Assembly: GCA_015499995.1 (NCBI GenBank) | Contig: JADNRV010000026.1 | Coordinates: forward strand, 310,001 to 374,000 | Direction of reading: 5' to 3' | From: Flammula alnicola | Taxonomy: Eukaryota > Basidiomycota > Agaricomycetes > Agaricales > Strophariaceae | DNA length: 64,000 nt | Shown here: positions 52,701 to 62,060 of the stretch, one piece after another | Position numbering within the stretch: the first letter of the stretch is position 1 | Layout of the letters: every line of letters starts with the position of its first letter | Notes under the pieces: model-generated | What the model was told of the DNA's origin: nothing | The model's input: only the letters and a program-made list of their open reading frames with translations | Database searches by the model: none | Program-made: the position numbers and the translations under genes

Positions 52701-54172
52701 TAAATATTCTCATTCATGCTTTAATTGTCGTTGAAGGTGATTGATACTTGGGTCTTCAATACAGAGGAACTACGCAGTGCAACACTAAGTTCTGCAGACT
52801 GGAAACTCCTTGGACAGATTGCGGACGTTCTCGAGGTATGCGCCATTCAACTCATCGATATGTCCCTGTTTATTCTCATCATGTGTCACATAGGTTTTCA
52901 CCCATGCAACAGCGCAAATGTCTATGTCATCGCGCCCAACCATTCCTTTCGTCCTCCCCGTCTACGAGAACATAGATCGCCATCTTCAAGCTACAAAATA
53001 TAACCTGTCAGCCCCCGAGCTCATCCGCAATGGTGCCGCCACGGCGTATGAGAAACTGATCAAGTACAAGAAGATTGCTGATGGAAATCAGTTCTATGCT
53101 ATTGGAACAGGTGTGTCTCAATTCTTACCTCTTGCCGCATTTCTCTGACACCATGCCTATCCAGTTTTGCATCCGTATATGCGAGCCGAATGGTTCAAAA
53201 ATACAGTTCGACCCACGCCAACGTTAAAGGGCGACGACCTGAAAAAAGTCCAAAAAGAAGCGGTTTTGAGAGCCGAAACTCTCTTCACCCACGTCGCACA
53301 GACGTACCACGAAAATCAACCACCACCGCCTTCAGACCCTGAACCGCCAACCCCATCAACCACCGAAGCCTCGAATAGTGGATGGCTTGCAAGTATCTGC
53401 GAGTTCGAATATTCCGCAGTGCCATCGACAACGACACCGGGTGATCTTTTTAAAGAAGAGTTGCGTCGATACTTGGCATTTGAAGGTGGCCGAGGAGAGA
53501 TTCTTGATCCTTTGGCATGGTGGAAGGTAAGCCTCGAGCTGTGCAACACGATCTCTATCTTTACTCACACCTCTTTATTGTACCAGATTCACGGCGCCGC
53601 ATTTCCTACCCTCTCACGTATGGCCCGTGACTTTTTGGCAATACCAGCCACCAGTGTATCAGTGGAGCGCACATTTTCGAAGTCTCGGCACATTTGTAGT
53701 GACTTGAGGAGCTCGTTGAAGGCTGACACGGTCACGGAAGCACTGCTGTCGAAGGTTTGGATTAGGAGTGGCCTTTTCTCGGTGAACGCGCCAGTTGTAG
53801 CACGAAAAAAGCACGGTTCAACGTAGGCCTAGCAACAACCCTATATTTTAACCATATTTTCATATATATACAGTTATTATACACTAATATACCATATCTG
53901 TATATATAATTAATTTCGTCTATACCTATAGTATATGGTTGGAGCCTTAAATATGCTACTCATACACTTTATTAAGATATGCAAACCGTGCTGCAAGATT
54001 TATTGATTCATATGCACAGGGACTTTCTGGTCCCGAGGCGGCATGGGCAAACAAGAAGTACCACGGGCATCGCACTCTCCCTCCTGATATGACTGCATCA
54101 CTCAAAAAGTCATATGAAGAGCACATAGCAAAGCTAGGGAGACTCAATATTGCTACTCAACCTACGGAATAA
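46783..54172 (+). CDS. DDE transposase of the 7.9-kb element, 887 aa in five exons
   Basis: Exons 46783-47466, 47531-47593, 47647-48683, 48736-49419 and 53977-54172 sum to 888 codons, fully in frame. The N-terminal ~230 residues are acidic and low complexity (DSDSEEADSDLEDED). A helix-turn-helix-like region follows (YIRAQDIVDYIAKPEVQEQL ... TACRWLKKLNWRYTRKKNGM). The catalytic triad is visible: D in VTHDESTFYANDRRKIKWIH, D in LFLFDNAPSHQKRAPDALSA, E in HCELNFIEQYWGAAKFRYRS, the NxIExxW pattern of DDE_3 enzymes. A Cys cluster (CKxxxGKTACCCRR-like, near 49140-49180) lies between the second D and the E. The last intron (49420-53976) contains the hAT element. Its own part is only 62 bp, and both splice sites remain, so a spliced product is still possible. 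Confidence 0.88.
47455..47655 (+). repeat. Tandem duplication of an intron with flanking exon ends
   Basis: The block from GATTTCTATTCA through the intron to CCGAGCCAATGGA occurs twice. First intron 47467-47530; second intron 47594-47646. Both introns share GTRAGTTCAC near the donor, TATTTAATCA, AGAAGACTAA, and an AAAATAG-type acceptor. The mini-exon between them is 63 bp (21 codons). Protein text DFYS|PEPMD occurs at both junctions. Confidence 0.85.
49808..53826 (+). pseudogene. hAT transposase, interrupted by a MITE
   Basis: The frame opens MPLPNFSGFSEKVKELSSLV. A basic nuclear-targeting region follows, then a BED zinc finger (WEFKCKFCSATRTFHRT ... NLATHNMECKKR). The RNase-H-like core shows YSTDTWTTKQM, LTTDNATVNEVIV and DMHIRCIAHVINLIVQAF, then VKTRWNYTHAMIRRGELL. 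There the 397-bp foldback MITE breaks the exon; the text resumes KP|VIDTWVFNTEELRS after it. The hATC dimerisation region is intact: LDPLAWWK|IHGAAFPTLS and ATSVSVERTFSKSRHICS. At least eight introns. The junction near 51600-51660 also needs one extra base. As it stands the gene cannot make a full transposase. Confidence 0.85.
52268..52664. mobile_element. 397-bp foldback MITE (hAT type) inside the hAT transposase gene
   Basis: Starts TAGGGAACTGCACGGGTATT and ends with its complement. The two arms are almost fully complementary for about 190 bp each, meeting near 52466 at a few unpaired bases. Small differences lie near 52350 and 52580. An 8-bp target duplication GTTACTGA lies at 52260-52267 and 52665-52672. 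It has no coding capacity. Confidence 0.92.
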
Positions 54173-54274
54173 TATTTTACTTGTCTTGTACAATGTTTTT
54201 GAGCCCATTTCGTCATCTAAACTTTTGAAAAATTTCAAACCGAACATTTTGCCGCTCTTGGCGCTTATATAATC

Positions 54275-54313
54275 AGCTTACCTAAGGGTGCTGGTTCCTG
54301 GTGTCACCTACCT
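54275..54313 (-). repeat. Right terminal inverted repeat of the 7.9-kb element
   Basis: Reverse complement of the left repeat, followed by the TA duplication at 54314-54315. Confidence 0.85.
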
Positions 54314-54315
54314 TA

Positions 54316-55302
54316 GGATGATGCGAAGCCAACGGCCTGCAGCCAAATTGAGCCAACCTGCAGCATGCTGTTTTAATCAAGTTTTAATTTAAATATGCCT
54401 GCTTATCCCCACTGGTCCCATCGTGAATGCGCATATGCCAAGAACATCGGACAACAATCTTACCTTTGCCATGTATAAAGACGAATAAACAGACTTAATT
54501 TAAAAATATCGTGTTCGCACATGCATATGGTTCACATGCAGCGCGACGGAGACAGGAAAGAGCCAGTTTTTGAAAGATTAGTCAAACTTATTTAAATACT
54601 TTATGCCTGTCGAATCCTAGAGAATTCGCGAACCACAACACACGTCAAAGCTATCTCATCGCGGAATCGCCGCGTGCGCTCTGGTGATTCGGAGCTTGCG
54701 GTGGACATACTTATTATTGGCGTTTACTTCCTTGGCTTGATCAAGCCGTCAAGTCTGCCTTTTAAACCGATATACTGACCCTTTTTCTTTGTATTTATGA
54801 AAGGCTGAAACCGACTCAGGACGCCAATGCCTCTAAATCATGATGCCCCACGCCGTTCTCGACAACTTGGAGACAAGCGGCCTAAGATCCCTTAATGGGG
54901 CCATAAAAGGGCCGCCTCTTGAATGGCAAGTTACCAGATGGTACACGTTGCCTCAGGAGTGAGTGGAAACTTCACAAGGGAAAACTACGTTGAGTTAGGT
55001 AAAGTATCTCCTCTCCAAACTGCCCCCTGAGAAGGTCTCTTGGAGTGACTGACGGAATTAAGTATTATGAAAATTATTCTTCTTTCAACTATGTAACGAG
55101 ACGGCGAGGTTTGGAGCGCCCAAAAAAGAAAGCCATCATGCATATTCATCTTCCCACCATTGCGGTGCAGGATTGGTCCCGCTTGCTCCAAGCTGTCATA
55201 AAAGACCACTGCCATGTTCTCGGTCTTCATTTCACTTCTTCGAAAGATCTCGCCCACTGAACAGCTAATTAGCTGCCCTTCCCCTCCTTTGACAAATTTA
55301 CT
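54316..55302. other. Non-coding DNA right of the transposon
   Basis: Nearly 1 kb without a supported gene. Short frames (for example 54985-55377 minus) overlap the start of the next gene and look spurious. Confidence 0.45.
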
Positions 55303-56448
55303 ATGGTCCAAGCCGCTACCCTGTTCGTTGATGACCAGGACAGCCAGATCCACTACCTCTGCCCCTCCCTGAGCCAACAGGTCTCAGGAACATACTACAA
55401 TAACACATGGACCACGGTGCAGAGCGAAACGTGTGATAAAGGCTGGTTTGAGTATACGTTCTACGGTGAGTTACGTCGAGATGTATCACCAGGCTCTGCT
55501 GATGCTTGGACAACAGGCACAGGTATTCATGTTGCCGCATCTATGGCCTCACCAGGCGCCAGCTACTCTGTAAAAATAGACGATGGATCGTATGAGCCTC
55601 AGTCAGGAAATGGCTCATATAATTCCCCCATCCTATCTGACGGCAAACACACCCTCACCTACGCAACGGGCTCTGTAAATACCTTCCCATCGTTCGACTA
55701 CTTAACGGTGACGGCCGGAGCATCGTCTTCTCTGGAAGGGCAAACACTTGCCGTGGATGATTCAGATAAATCTGTTATTTACTCTGGAAGTTGGTCTAAT
55801 AGCCCCCCGACCTCGATGACCTTTGACCCTTCGACTTCGCTCTACGGTGACACAACTTATTGGAGCTCAACCGTTGGCGACTCCCTTCAGTTCCAATTCA
55901 CAGGTGACTATTTTTGGACACCCTAGGCATAGGATGATATCACTGACATTATCTATCTGCTAAATTTAGGCTCCTCGATATCCGTGTTCGGGATCGTAAC
56001 GAATGTTTCTTCGACAGGCAATGTGACGGCGACTTACACCATTGACGGCATGTCGAAAGCTCAGTCAATACCTCAGGGAACGCTCAATTCTCTGCCTATG
56101 GTCAAACTTTTCCACGCGGACCTTCAACCCGGAGAACATACGCTTTCCCTCAACATCACTGACATCCAAGCACCTCGAGCCATCGGCATCGACTTTTTCG
56201 CCTACAATGCATCCTTCAACAACATTGCGTCTACTTCGAGCACCGCAAGGGTGTCACACGCTTTGAATGCGGGGAGCAAAGTCGGCATTGCCTTTGGTGT
56301 ATTGGCAGCCATCGCGTTATTGGCCTCTCTATTCACTATCTTGTGGCGAAGGAATTTCCTCCGCAAGTCTAAGAACCGCAAATTCATGTTATCCGACGAT
56401 TGTGAGCGACATCTTTCAGACTATCAAATCCAGACGCTAATACCATAG
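55303..56448 (+). CDS. Single-pass membrane protein with two galactose-binding-like beta domains
   Basis: Exons 55303-55465, 55517-55903 and 55970-56448, 342 aa, in frame; intron 1 is 51 bp and could be retained without a frameshift. The protein has two related halves. Half 1: LFVDDQDSQIHYLCPSLSQQ ... ASPGASYSVKIDDGSYEPQS. Half 2: LAVDDSDKSVIYSGSWSNSP ... FGIVTNVSSTGNVTATYTID. Each resembles the jelly-roll repeats common in Agaricomycete surface proteins. A Ser/Thr-rich stalk, one TM (VGIAFGVLAAIALLASLFTI) and a basic cytosolic start (LWRRNFLRKSKNRK) follow. No obvious N-terminal signal peptide (MVQAATLFVDDQ), so a 5' exon may be missing. Ligand unknown. Confidence 0.72.
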
Positions 56449-56956
56449 CTTACCCGGACAGCTGAGTCTGGTACTAGCAAATCGCCAAGACCTGCCTATA
56501 CCTGGTAGATCTGTTATATATTGCAACAATTTGCTTGCCTCGCTCCTTTCTTTCTCTTATACCTGTTGGTGTACCAATTAGCTGCAGCTGGAGTCCTGGA
56601 GGCTGGCAGGCTTTGGGCAGGCTCTCGAGCCAGTTTCGTTCTTTTACCAGTTGTTGTCTGTACAGCGCTTTTTGTAAACTAAAACCAGAAAGAATTTTTC
56701 AAACTATTGTACCGTATTAAGATATTTCACATTGCCAACCTGACTCCTTAGGCCATTGACACCGGTACGTATATTATTACTCCCATTAAGCGCCGTTAGG
56801 CCGGCCGCACCGACTCTCCCTTACGTAATTGCACCTAACTTTGACGCTGCATGATGAAAGTTGGACTTGAATAGTCCACAAGCCCCTCTGCCTACGCACG
56901 TCCTCCAAGATCCACCCGAGATGAAGATTCGTGATAGTCTTATACTGGGTGACCAG
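56449..56956. other. Intergenic region upstream of the NDUFAF6-like gene
   Basis: About 500 bp, no gene or repeat recognised. Confidence 0.4.
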
Positions 56957-58141
56957 ATGTATTCAAAGCTTATTACGTCCACTCATTCAATTCGCCGAAG
57001 GGGGCTTTCGACAAATGCTGCTCCGGGCCCTGCTCCGGGCCCAAGTGATCCTCACGCGTATTGCAGGGACTTCGTTCGAAAACACGACTACGACTCGTTC
57101 TTAAACTCGTACTTTTATCCTCGATACGCGCAAAATGGCTACTTTGCTATCAAGGCTTTCTCTGTGGGTGGGCCTCTCCTATAGGACGCGACTGCGAGCT
57201 TAAATTCAACTTGCGGATAGACGGAGCTTGCTATGGTGCAAGATAACGTGTCAAACGCGATGATTGGGCAAATGAGGATGCAGTTCTGGAGAGACGCCGT
57301 GAAAGGGATCAGCGATGTGCGTGCAAATCCTTTCTTTTCTGGCGTTGAAGGCCGACTATGTTGTTCACCTAGGGTAGACCACCAAAGCACCCAATTGCTT
57401 TGGCGTTAGATGAATCATCGCAAACCTCTAAGATATCTGCATATCATCTCAAGCGAATTGTGGATGCTAGGGTGGGTCACCTGAAGCCGACTCCACGCAC
57501 GGAAGTTCTAATTTTGTATAGGATGCAGAAATACAAACTTCGTCGTTCCTCACGGTAGACTCTCTAACATCGCATGCCGAGTCAACCTCAAGCACCGTCC
57601 TTTACCTCTTGCTTTCTCTGTTATCACTACCCTCTTCAACTCTTTCCCATGCCGCGTCCCATCTTGGTACTGCTCAAACTTTCGCCACGCTCTTGCGAGC
57701 TCTACCTTTCCATGCAAAACACGGGCGAATGGCGATTCCAGCAGAGATTACTGCCAAACACGGTGTGAGCCAAGAGGATGTTTTCTGGCACGGCCCTGAC
57801 GCACGGGGGATTGAGGATGCGGTGTTTGAATTCGCTACTATCGCGCACGACCAGCTGAACACAGCGCGCGAGATGCTCGTAAACTCCGAAGGGTCGAATG
57901 GACGGGTGCCCGGAGAGGCCATGCCAGTGTTTCTGGCTGGGGTGCGTGTGATACGCGTTGTTACACCGGACTCAGATGTCGCTGATTTCTCGGCATGCTG
58001 TTTGGTTTACAGGTCCCTGTGTCAAATTATCTCCAACGACTAGAAAAGGCTGGCTTTGACGCATTCGATGGCAAGCTGCAGCAGAGAGACGGCTTGCTCG
58101 CATGGCAGATGTGGTTGGCTAATTACAAAAAGTGTTTCTAA
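56957..58141 (+). CDS. NDUFAF6-like complex I assembly protein (squalene/phytoene synthase fold)
   Basis: NDUFAF6 is a mitochondrial matrix protein with a non-catalytic isoprenoid-synthase fold required for complex I assembly. The start MYSKLITSTHSIRRRGLSTN at 56957 is a good presequence; an upstream in-frame Met lies at 56921. Exons 56957-57163, 57221-57316, 57373-57471, 57522-57941, 58013-58141. Family text: DPHAYCRDFVRKHDYDSFLN, RYAQNGYFAIKAFSTELAMV, QDNVSNAMIGQMRMQFWRDA, RRIVDAR-type (LKRIVDAR). Also SHAESTSSTVLYLLLSLLSL and RMAIPAEITAKHGVSQEDVF. The Asp-rich DxxxD motifs of true synthases are absent, which favours the assembly-factor role. It ends ANYKKCF. Confidence 0.85.
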
Positions 58142-58396
58142 GCGCTCCTTGGTAATTGGAATATTTAGATTAATTTCCACATTTGGTAGTCAAATAGCTA
58201 AAATAATTCAGCTCCGTCCGAATCTGGACCTAGTGCTTCTTGACTTTGACCACCACTGTGGCTTCACTCTACTCTCACTGTTTCCGTTCCCTCTCCATCC
58301 TGTCCGGCTCGCTATCCCACACGTTCTGCTCCCCCCTTTCCCGCCTCTCAGTATCCCGCTCCCCTTCTCTGCCCGTCATAACCGTGCATCCTCCCA

Positions 58397-61300
58397 ATGG
58401 AACGTCTCTGTGGTCGGTCTATGCGCATTTTTCTCATGAATATGACTGACTCTCCCATGAAATATAGATGAAGTGCTTCAGCTAATCTTTTACGAGCTTG
58501 CCGACCCAAGCCCCTTGACACAAGTTTCGAAGCGCTTCCATACCTTTTCGCAAGATCCTTATGTTCGCGCACACTACTTTCTCATTCACTATGGGCCACT
58601 CGAGGCCATGTACCATGCGTTGGGGCGAGGGAAAGTTATCACTGAACGAGTTCTTGATGTATGTCGCCTGTTCTCTTTCCTGCTGTTCTGTGAGCTGCTT
58701 ACCATCCTTTTGCCTCTCTTAGATCCTCTTAAGTAGCGGAGCCCATCTCTCTCGCTATCTCATTCAAATTGCAATACATCATTACTTCCACACCCAAACG
58801 CACTTCATAAAGACACCTTGGGTCCGAAACGTGCCACTGCGTGTCTTTGCCTATTTCCTGAAGCTCGCCGAGGAAAGATACGGAGACATCCCGCGCGGCA
58901 AAGTAAGCATATGTTCCTTCATGTCTCACAATGCTGACTCTTTTGAAGGGGGAAGATGATGGATCCTTGTTCGCAGCCTTCTTGAAGGAAAGCAGGCTGC
59001 CGCCCCTGATGAAATCTGTTACTTGGGAGACTATCAGAACGCTAATGGACACATATAACGTATGTATGTCCACTTGTTAAGGGATCTTTTGACATTCATT
59101 ACATTTTTACGCAGTTTATTCCGTTCTCTAATAGGGTGAGCATGTATGGGCCTGCCGTAATATTGTGCAGGCTAACACTCCGCCCCTGACTATGCAGGAT
59201 CCTATTATGTCACAATTTCCTTTAGCATTGGCCATCGAACCACGACTACTTCCGTACGCAGTTACAAATGGGTTTTCCATGGATTACAAGGCAAATAAAT
59301 CCAATTTGTGCAGTCTCCTGTTTCTGACGTGAGCAACTCCCATTCATTCAGTATCGTGATTTCGTATTTCGAAAAATGTTTGAACGGCCTGCTGTGTCGA
59401 GCGAAACCCGTGCCGATGACATTGCTGATAATGTGAGGGAATTATGTAAATTGGATCCTGCGTATGTCCCTGGACTTGGACTGTAGGCTCTAGCACTTTC
59501 TGATGTGATACTTTAGGATGTTTGTGAGCCGGACAGTGGCAGCTGAAGTCTGTATGGAGGCAAAGGTTAATGAGGTTGGATATGCTGCGTTAAAACAACT
59601 GGATAAGTCCGGCGCCCTTCGCTTTGAATTATCGTGAGTTTTCCCTATATATGCGCATGAACGTATTAAAAATATATGCCAGAACTCTCGTCGAGGATTT
59701 GCTAGCGGTAATTTCTTCCTTAGAATCAGTCTACACACGTGCTAATGCATTCGTTCGCGCGATCTAGACTTTCCTTACAACGCGGTCAATATGCAGTGTT
59801 AGTACTGCAGACATCCTTCTCCACCTATTCGCGGACTTCCCCTCCACGGACATTACAGTGCGCTTGGTTGTGCTTGTCGTAGTGTTCATTGCCTCCGATA
59901 ATCTGCATATGACGCACACAGCCATACGTGCCAGGCTAGAAACTCTGGGCCTCACCCCAATAACACGAAGAGACGCTCTCAATGTTCTTGTCAATCCATT
60001 TGTAGAACGCTATAGCTCTGTTATCAACTTCGCACGGCACGAGATTGGTGTCAAAGACGATGGGTCGAAGGGGATGAGCAGTCATCAGATTCATAGCCTT
60101 GTCGAAGAGGTTGCTGCGAGATGCTTAGAGATCGCGTGCAAGGTATCTTCTAAATCGAATTCGTTTGTTCCAGATGTCTGACGTCACTTGTCAGGGAAAA
60201 CTTTTGAAGAGTCTCAACGAGGGATTTCCTCACCTGAGGCACACAATCACCAAGCTGGCTCTCCAAAAGTATCAACTCGACCTCGAAGATGTGCCTTCTT
60301 GGGAAGACGGTTCAGATTGCCAATCATATATTGCCAAGTTGTGTCGTGATTTCTTGCGCTATGGAGTTGGCGAAGTGCATGCTATAGAAAGTCTTTTACC
60401 TGAACAACCCAAAAAAGAGACAGCAAATCTTGAACATGCTGAATCTTCGAGGGATGGAGACAATACAGAGCACGTTACACCTTTTACTGAAAGTCCCGAT
60501 TTGCAGAAGGACGAAAGCGCATCAGAATTGGTATGTAGCATTGTTTCCTGATTACCGGTCCGCACGCGTCAATCTAATATTCCTCTGATGGTCCATAGGG
60601 TGACATCTCGCAAGAATCTTTAACTACGATGATACGCCAAGACGAACTCACGCCTGTTCGCCCACGAAGGAGAATCATGTACTCCTATGGACCTTCGGAG
60701 ACATCAGGCAAATTCCGATATCCTCAGGGTTAGTGATTGCATTTGTTACATAGAAGTCCTTCCTTGACTCAATTGACAACAGATCCAGTGCACATCGGGA
60801 AATGGGTGAAATCATTCTTTGGTGCCAAAAGCAGCGTCACTGCGATCTTTATGACGCATGCCGTTATCAATGATAATTGCAGTGTACGTGGATTTTACCG
60901 ATTTGAACCACAGCTCAGGCTGAGAACCGACAAACATAGATGCTTCACCACTACTTAATGCATGACGGTGGTAGTCCCTCCAATGGCCGTGTCCCGACTA
61001 CATTCAAGCATTTCCAGTTGCTCGCGCGTCTCGGCCGAACACCGGTACGTGATGCCAGCCTTTTCGTCCGGAAAATACTTGACCGAAACTTTGCATCCAG
61101 AACTTCTACCTGTGGCATGACATCGAAGTTGGGGCAGAATTCTACTTCGACGAAGAGGAGTACATCTCTAGAACCGATGACGACATAGTATATTGGGTTC
61201 CACGTAAAGTGAAAATCGAGGCACCGCAAAGCACAGTATCTTTCTCTTCGGTGCACGGCCCGTCTTCGCGTATTAATAAGGGCAAGAAACGACCTCGACG

Positions 61301-61818
61301 GTCAGCTGCGGTGACGGTCCGGTCTTATGCGGTGCCTGATTCCGACGACGAAGCTATCGCTAGCGATCATTCCTTTGGGATCGACGATCAAGAAGAGAAG
61401 ATGACGCGGAAGGAGACGAGTTTGCAACTGTGGATCAAGCATCTCAGCCTGTTGCTCAAAACTGAATCACGCAAGGTCAGTCATTATTTGTGAAGGATTC
61501 TTCAGTCAACCCATGTATTCTTTTACGACAGTATGCAGCAATGAAGAAACGGCTTGAGAGAGCCGCCAGCCCAGAATCGAAAGTTCGAGTACAGAAGGCA
61601 TGTCTTCGTTTCGTTAACTAGGTGTTCCGCCCCTGACTCAGTTTGCTTTGATATAGAATGATTTCGTGAAATCTCTAACAACAAATCTTCGCACATTAAG
61701 GAAGATTGAATCGGAGAAATATCACCTCGAGGACGTCGCGGAAGATTACTCTGACGACCAAGATGACGATGACTATATGTCCAGGCGGACGAAGAAGCGC
61801 AAGCCAACAAACGTCTAG
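58397..61818 (+). CDS. Large F-box-like protein, function unknown
   Basis: The start is set by a short first exon, MERLC, whose intron (GTCGGT ... AATATAG) joins to DEVLQLIFYELADPSPLTQV|SKRFHTFSQD, an F-box-like motif. F-box proteins recruit substrates to SCF ubiquitin ligases. The next ~500 residues are helical (HLSRYLIQIAIHHYFHTQTH; FAYFLKLAEERYGDIPRG; DITVRLVVLVVVFIASDNLH). A basic/acidic linker follows (RPRRRIMYSYGPSETS), then HHYLMHDGGSPSNGRVPTTF. Ser-rich text follows, then a C-terminal helix and acidic end (VAEDYSDDQDDDDY) closing RTKKRKPTNV (stop 61816-61818), a likely nuclear signal. More than 12 short introns. I recall similar uncharacterised basidiomycete proteins; substrate unknown. 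Confidence 0.7.
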
Positions 61819-62060
61819 CTCAGTGGTCCACTCTTTTTTACCGTCTACATTCCCAGGGACTATTTAGTTTAGTCATCCGCACACAACTTACGACATTCAT
61901 TCATTGCTTTGGAGGACTTCATACTTTAACTCATTAAACTCATTTTTATTGCATCGTTACAAGCATTATGTAGCAGTTACATGCTCCTCCCCATTCCCAT
62001 TCCAATCCAATTATGCCGACAAGAAACATACACGAAATGCCTGGCTAATCCCTAATGACT

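Larger units (their letters stand above)
49463..53949. mobile_element. 4.5-kb hAT transposon nested in the DDE transposase intron
   Basis: Terminal inverted repeat TAAGGCTCCAACC at 49463 and its complement ending at 53949, both exact over 13 bp. An 8-bp target duplication AATATGCT lies at 49455-49462 and 53950-53957. 8-bp duplications and hAT transposase text inside fix the superfamily. Both subterminal regions are rich in TATAGG/TATA steps. Confidence 0.92.
46395..54313. mobile_element. 7.9-kb DNA transposon, IS630-Tc1-mariner superfamily by TSD and DDE motif, carrying nested insertions
   Basis: Terminal inverted repeats of about 39 bp begin AGGTAGGTGACACCAGGAAC at 46395 and end with the complement at 54313, with one mismatch near the inner end. 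TA flanks both sides (46393-46394 and 54314-54315). Without the hAT insertion the element is about 3.4 kb. It carries one multi-exon transposase gene. The ends match almost perfectly and the transposase frame is whole, so the copy is probably young. Confidence 0.85.

Noticed and set aside
49808..53826. Reading the hAT gene as an active transposase
   Set aside because: The MITE with its duplication breaks a coding exon after RRGELL, and the frame then stops within 15 codons.
57053..60570. Other ACGCGT sites (for example 57053, 60564, 43374)
   Set aside because: They lie in exons or introns and occur at about the chance rate.
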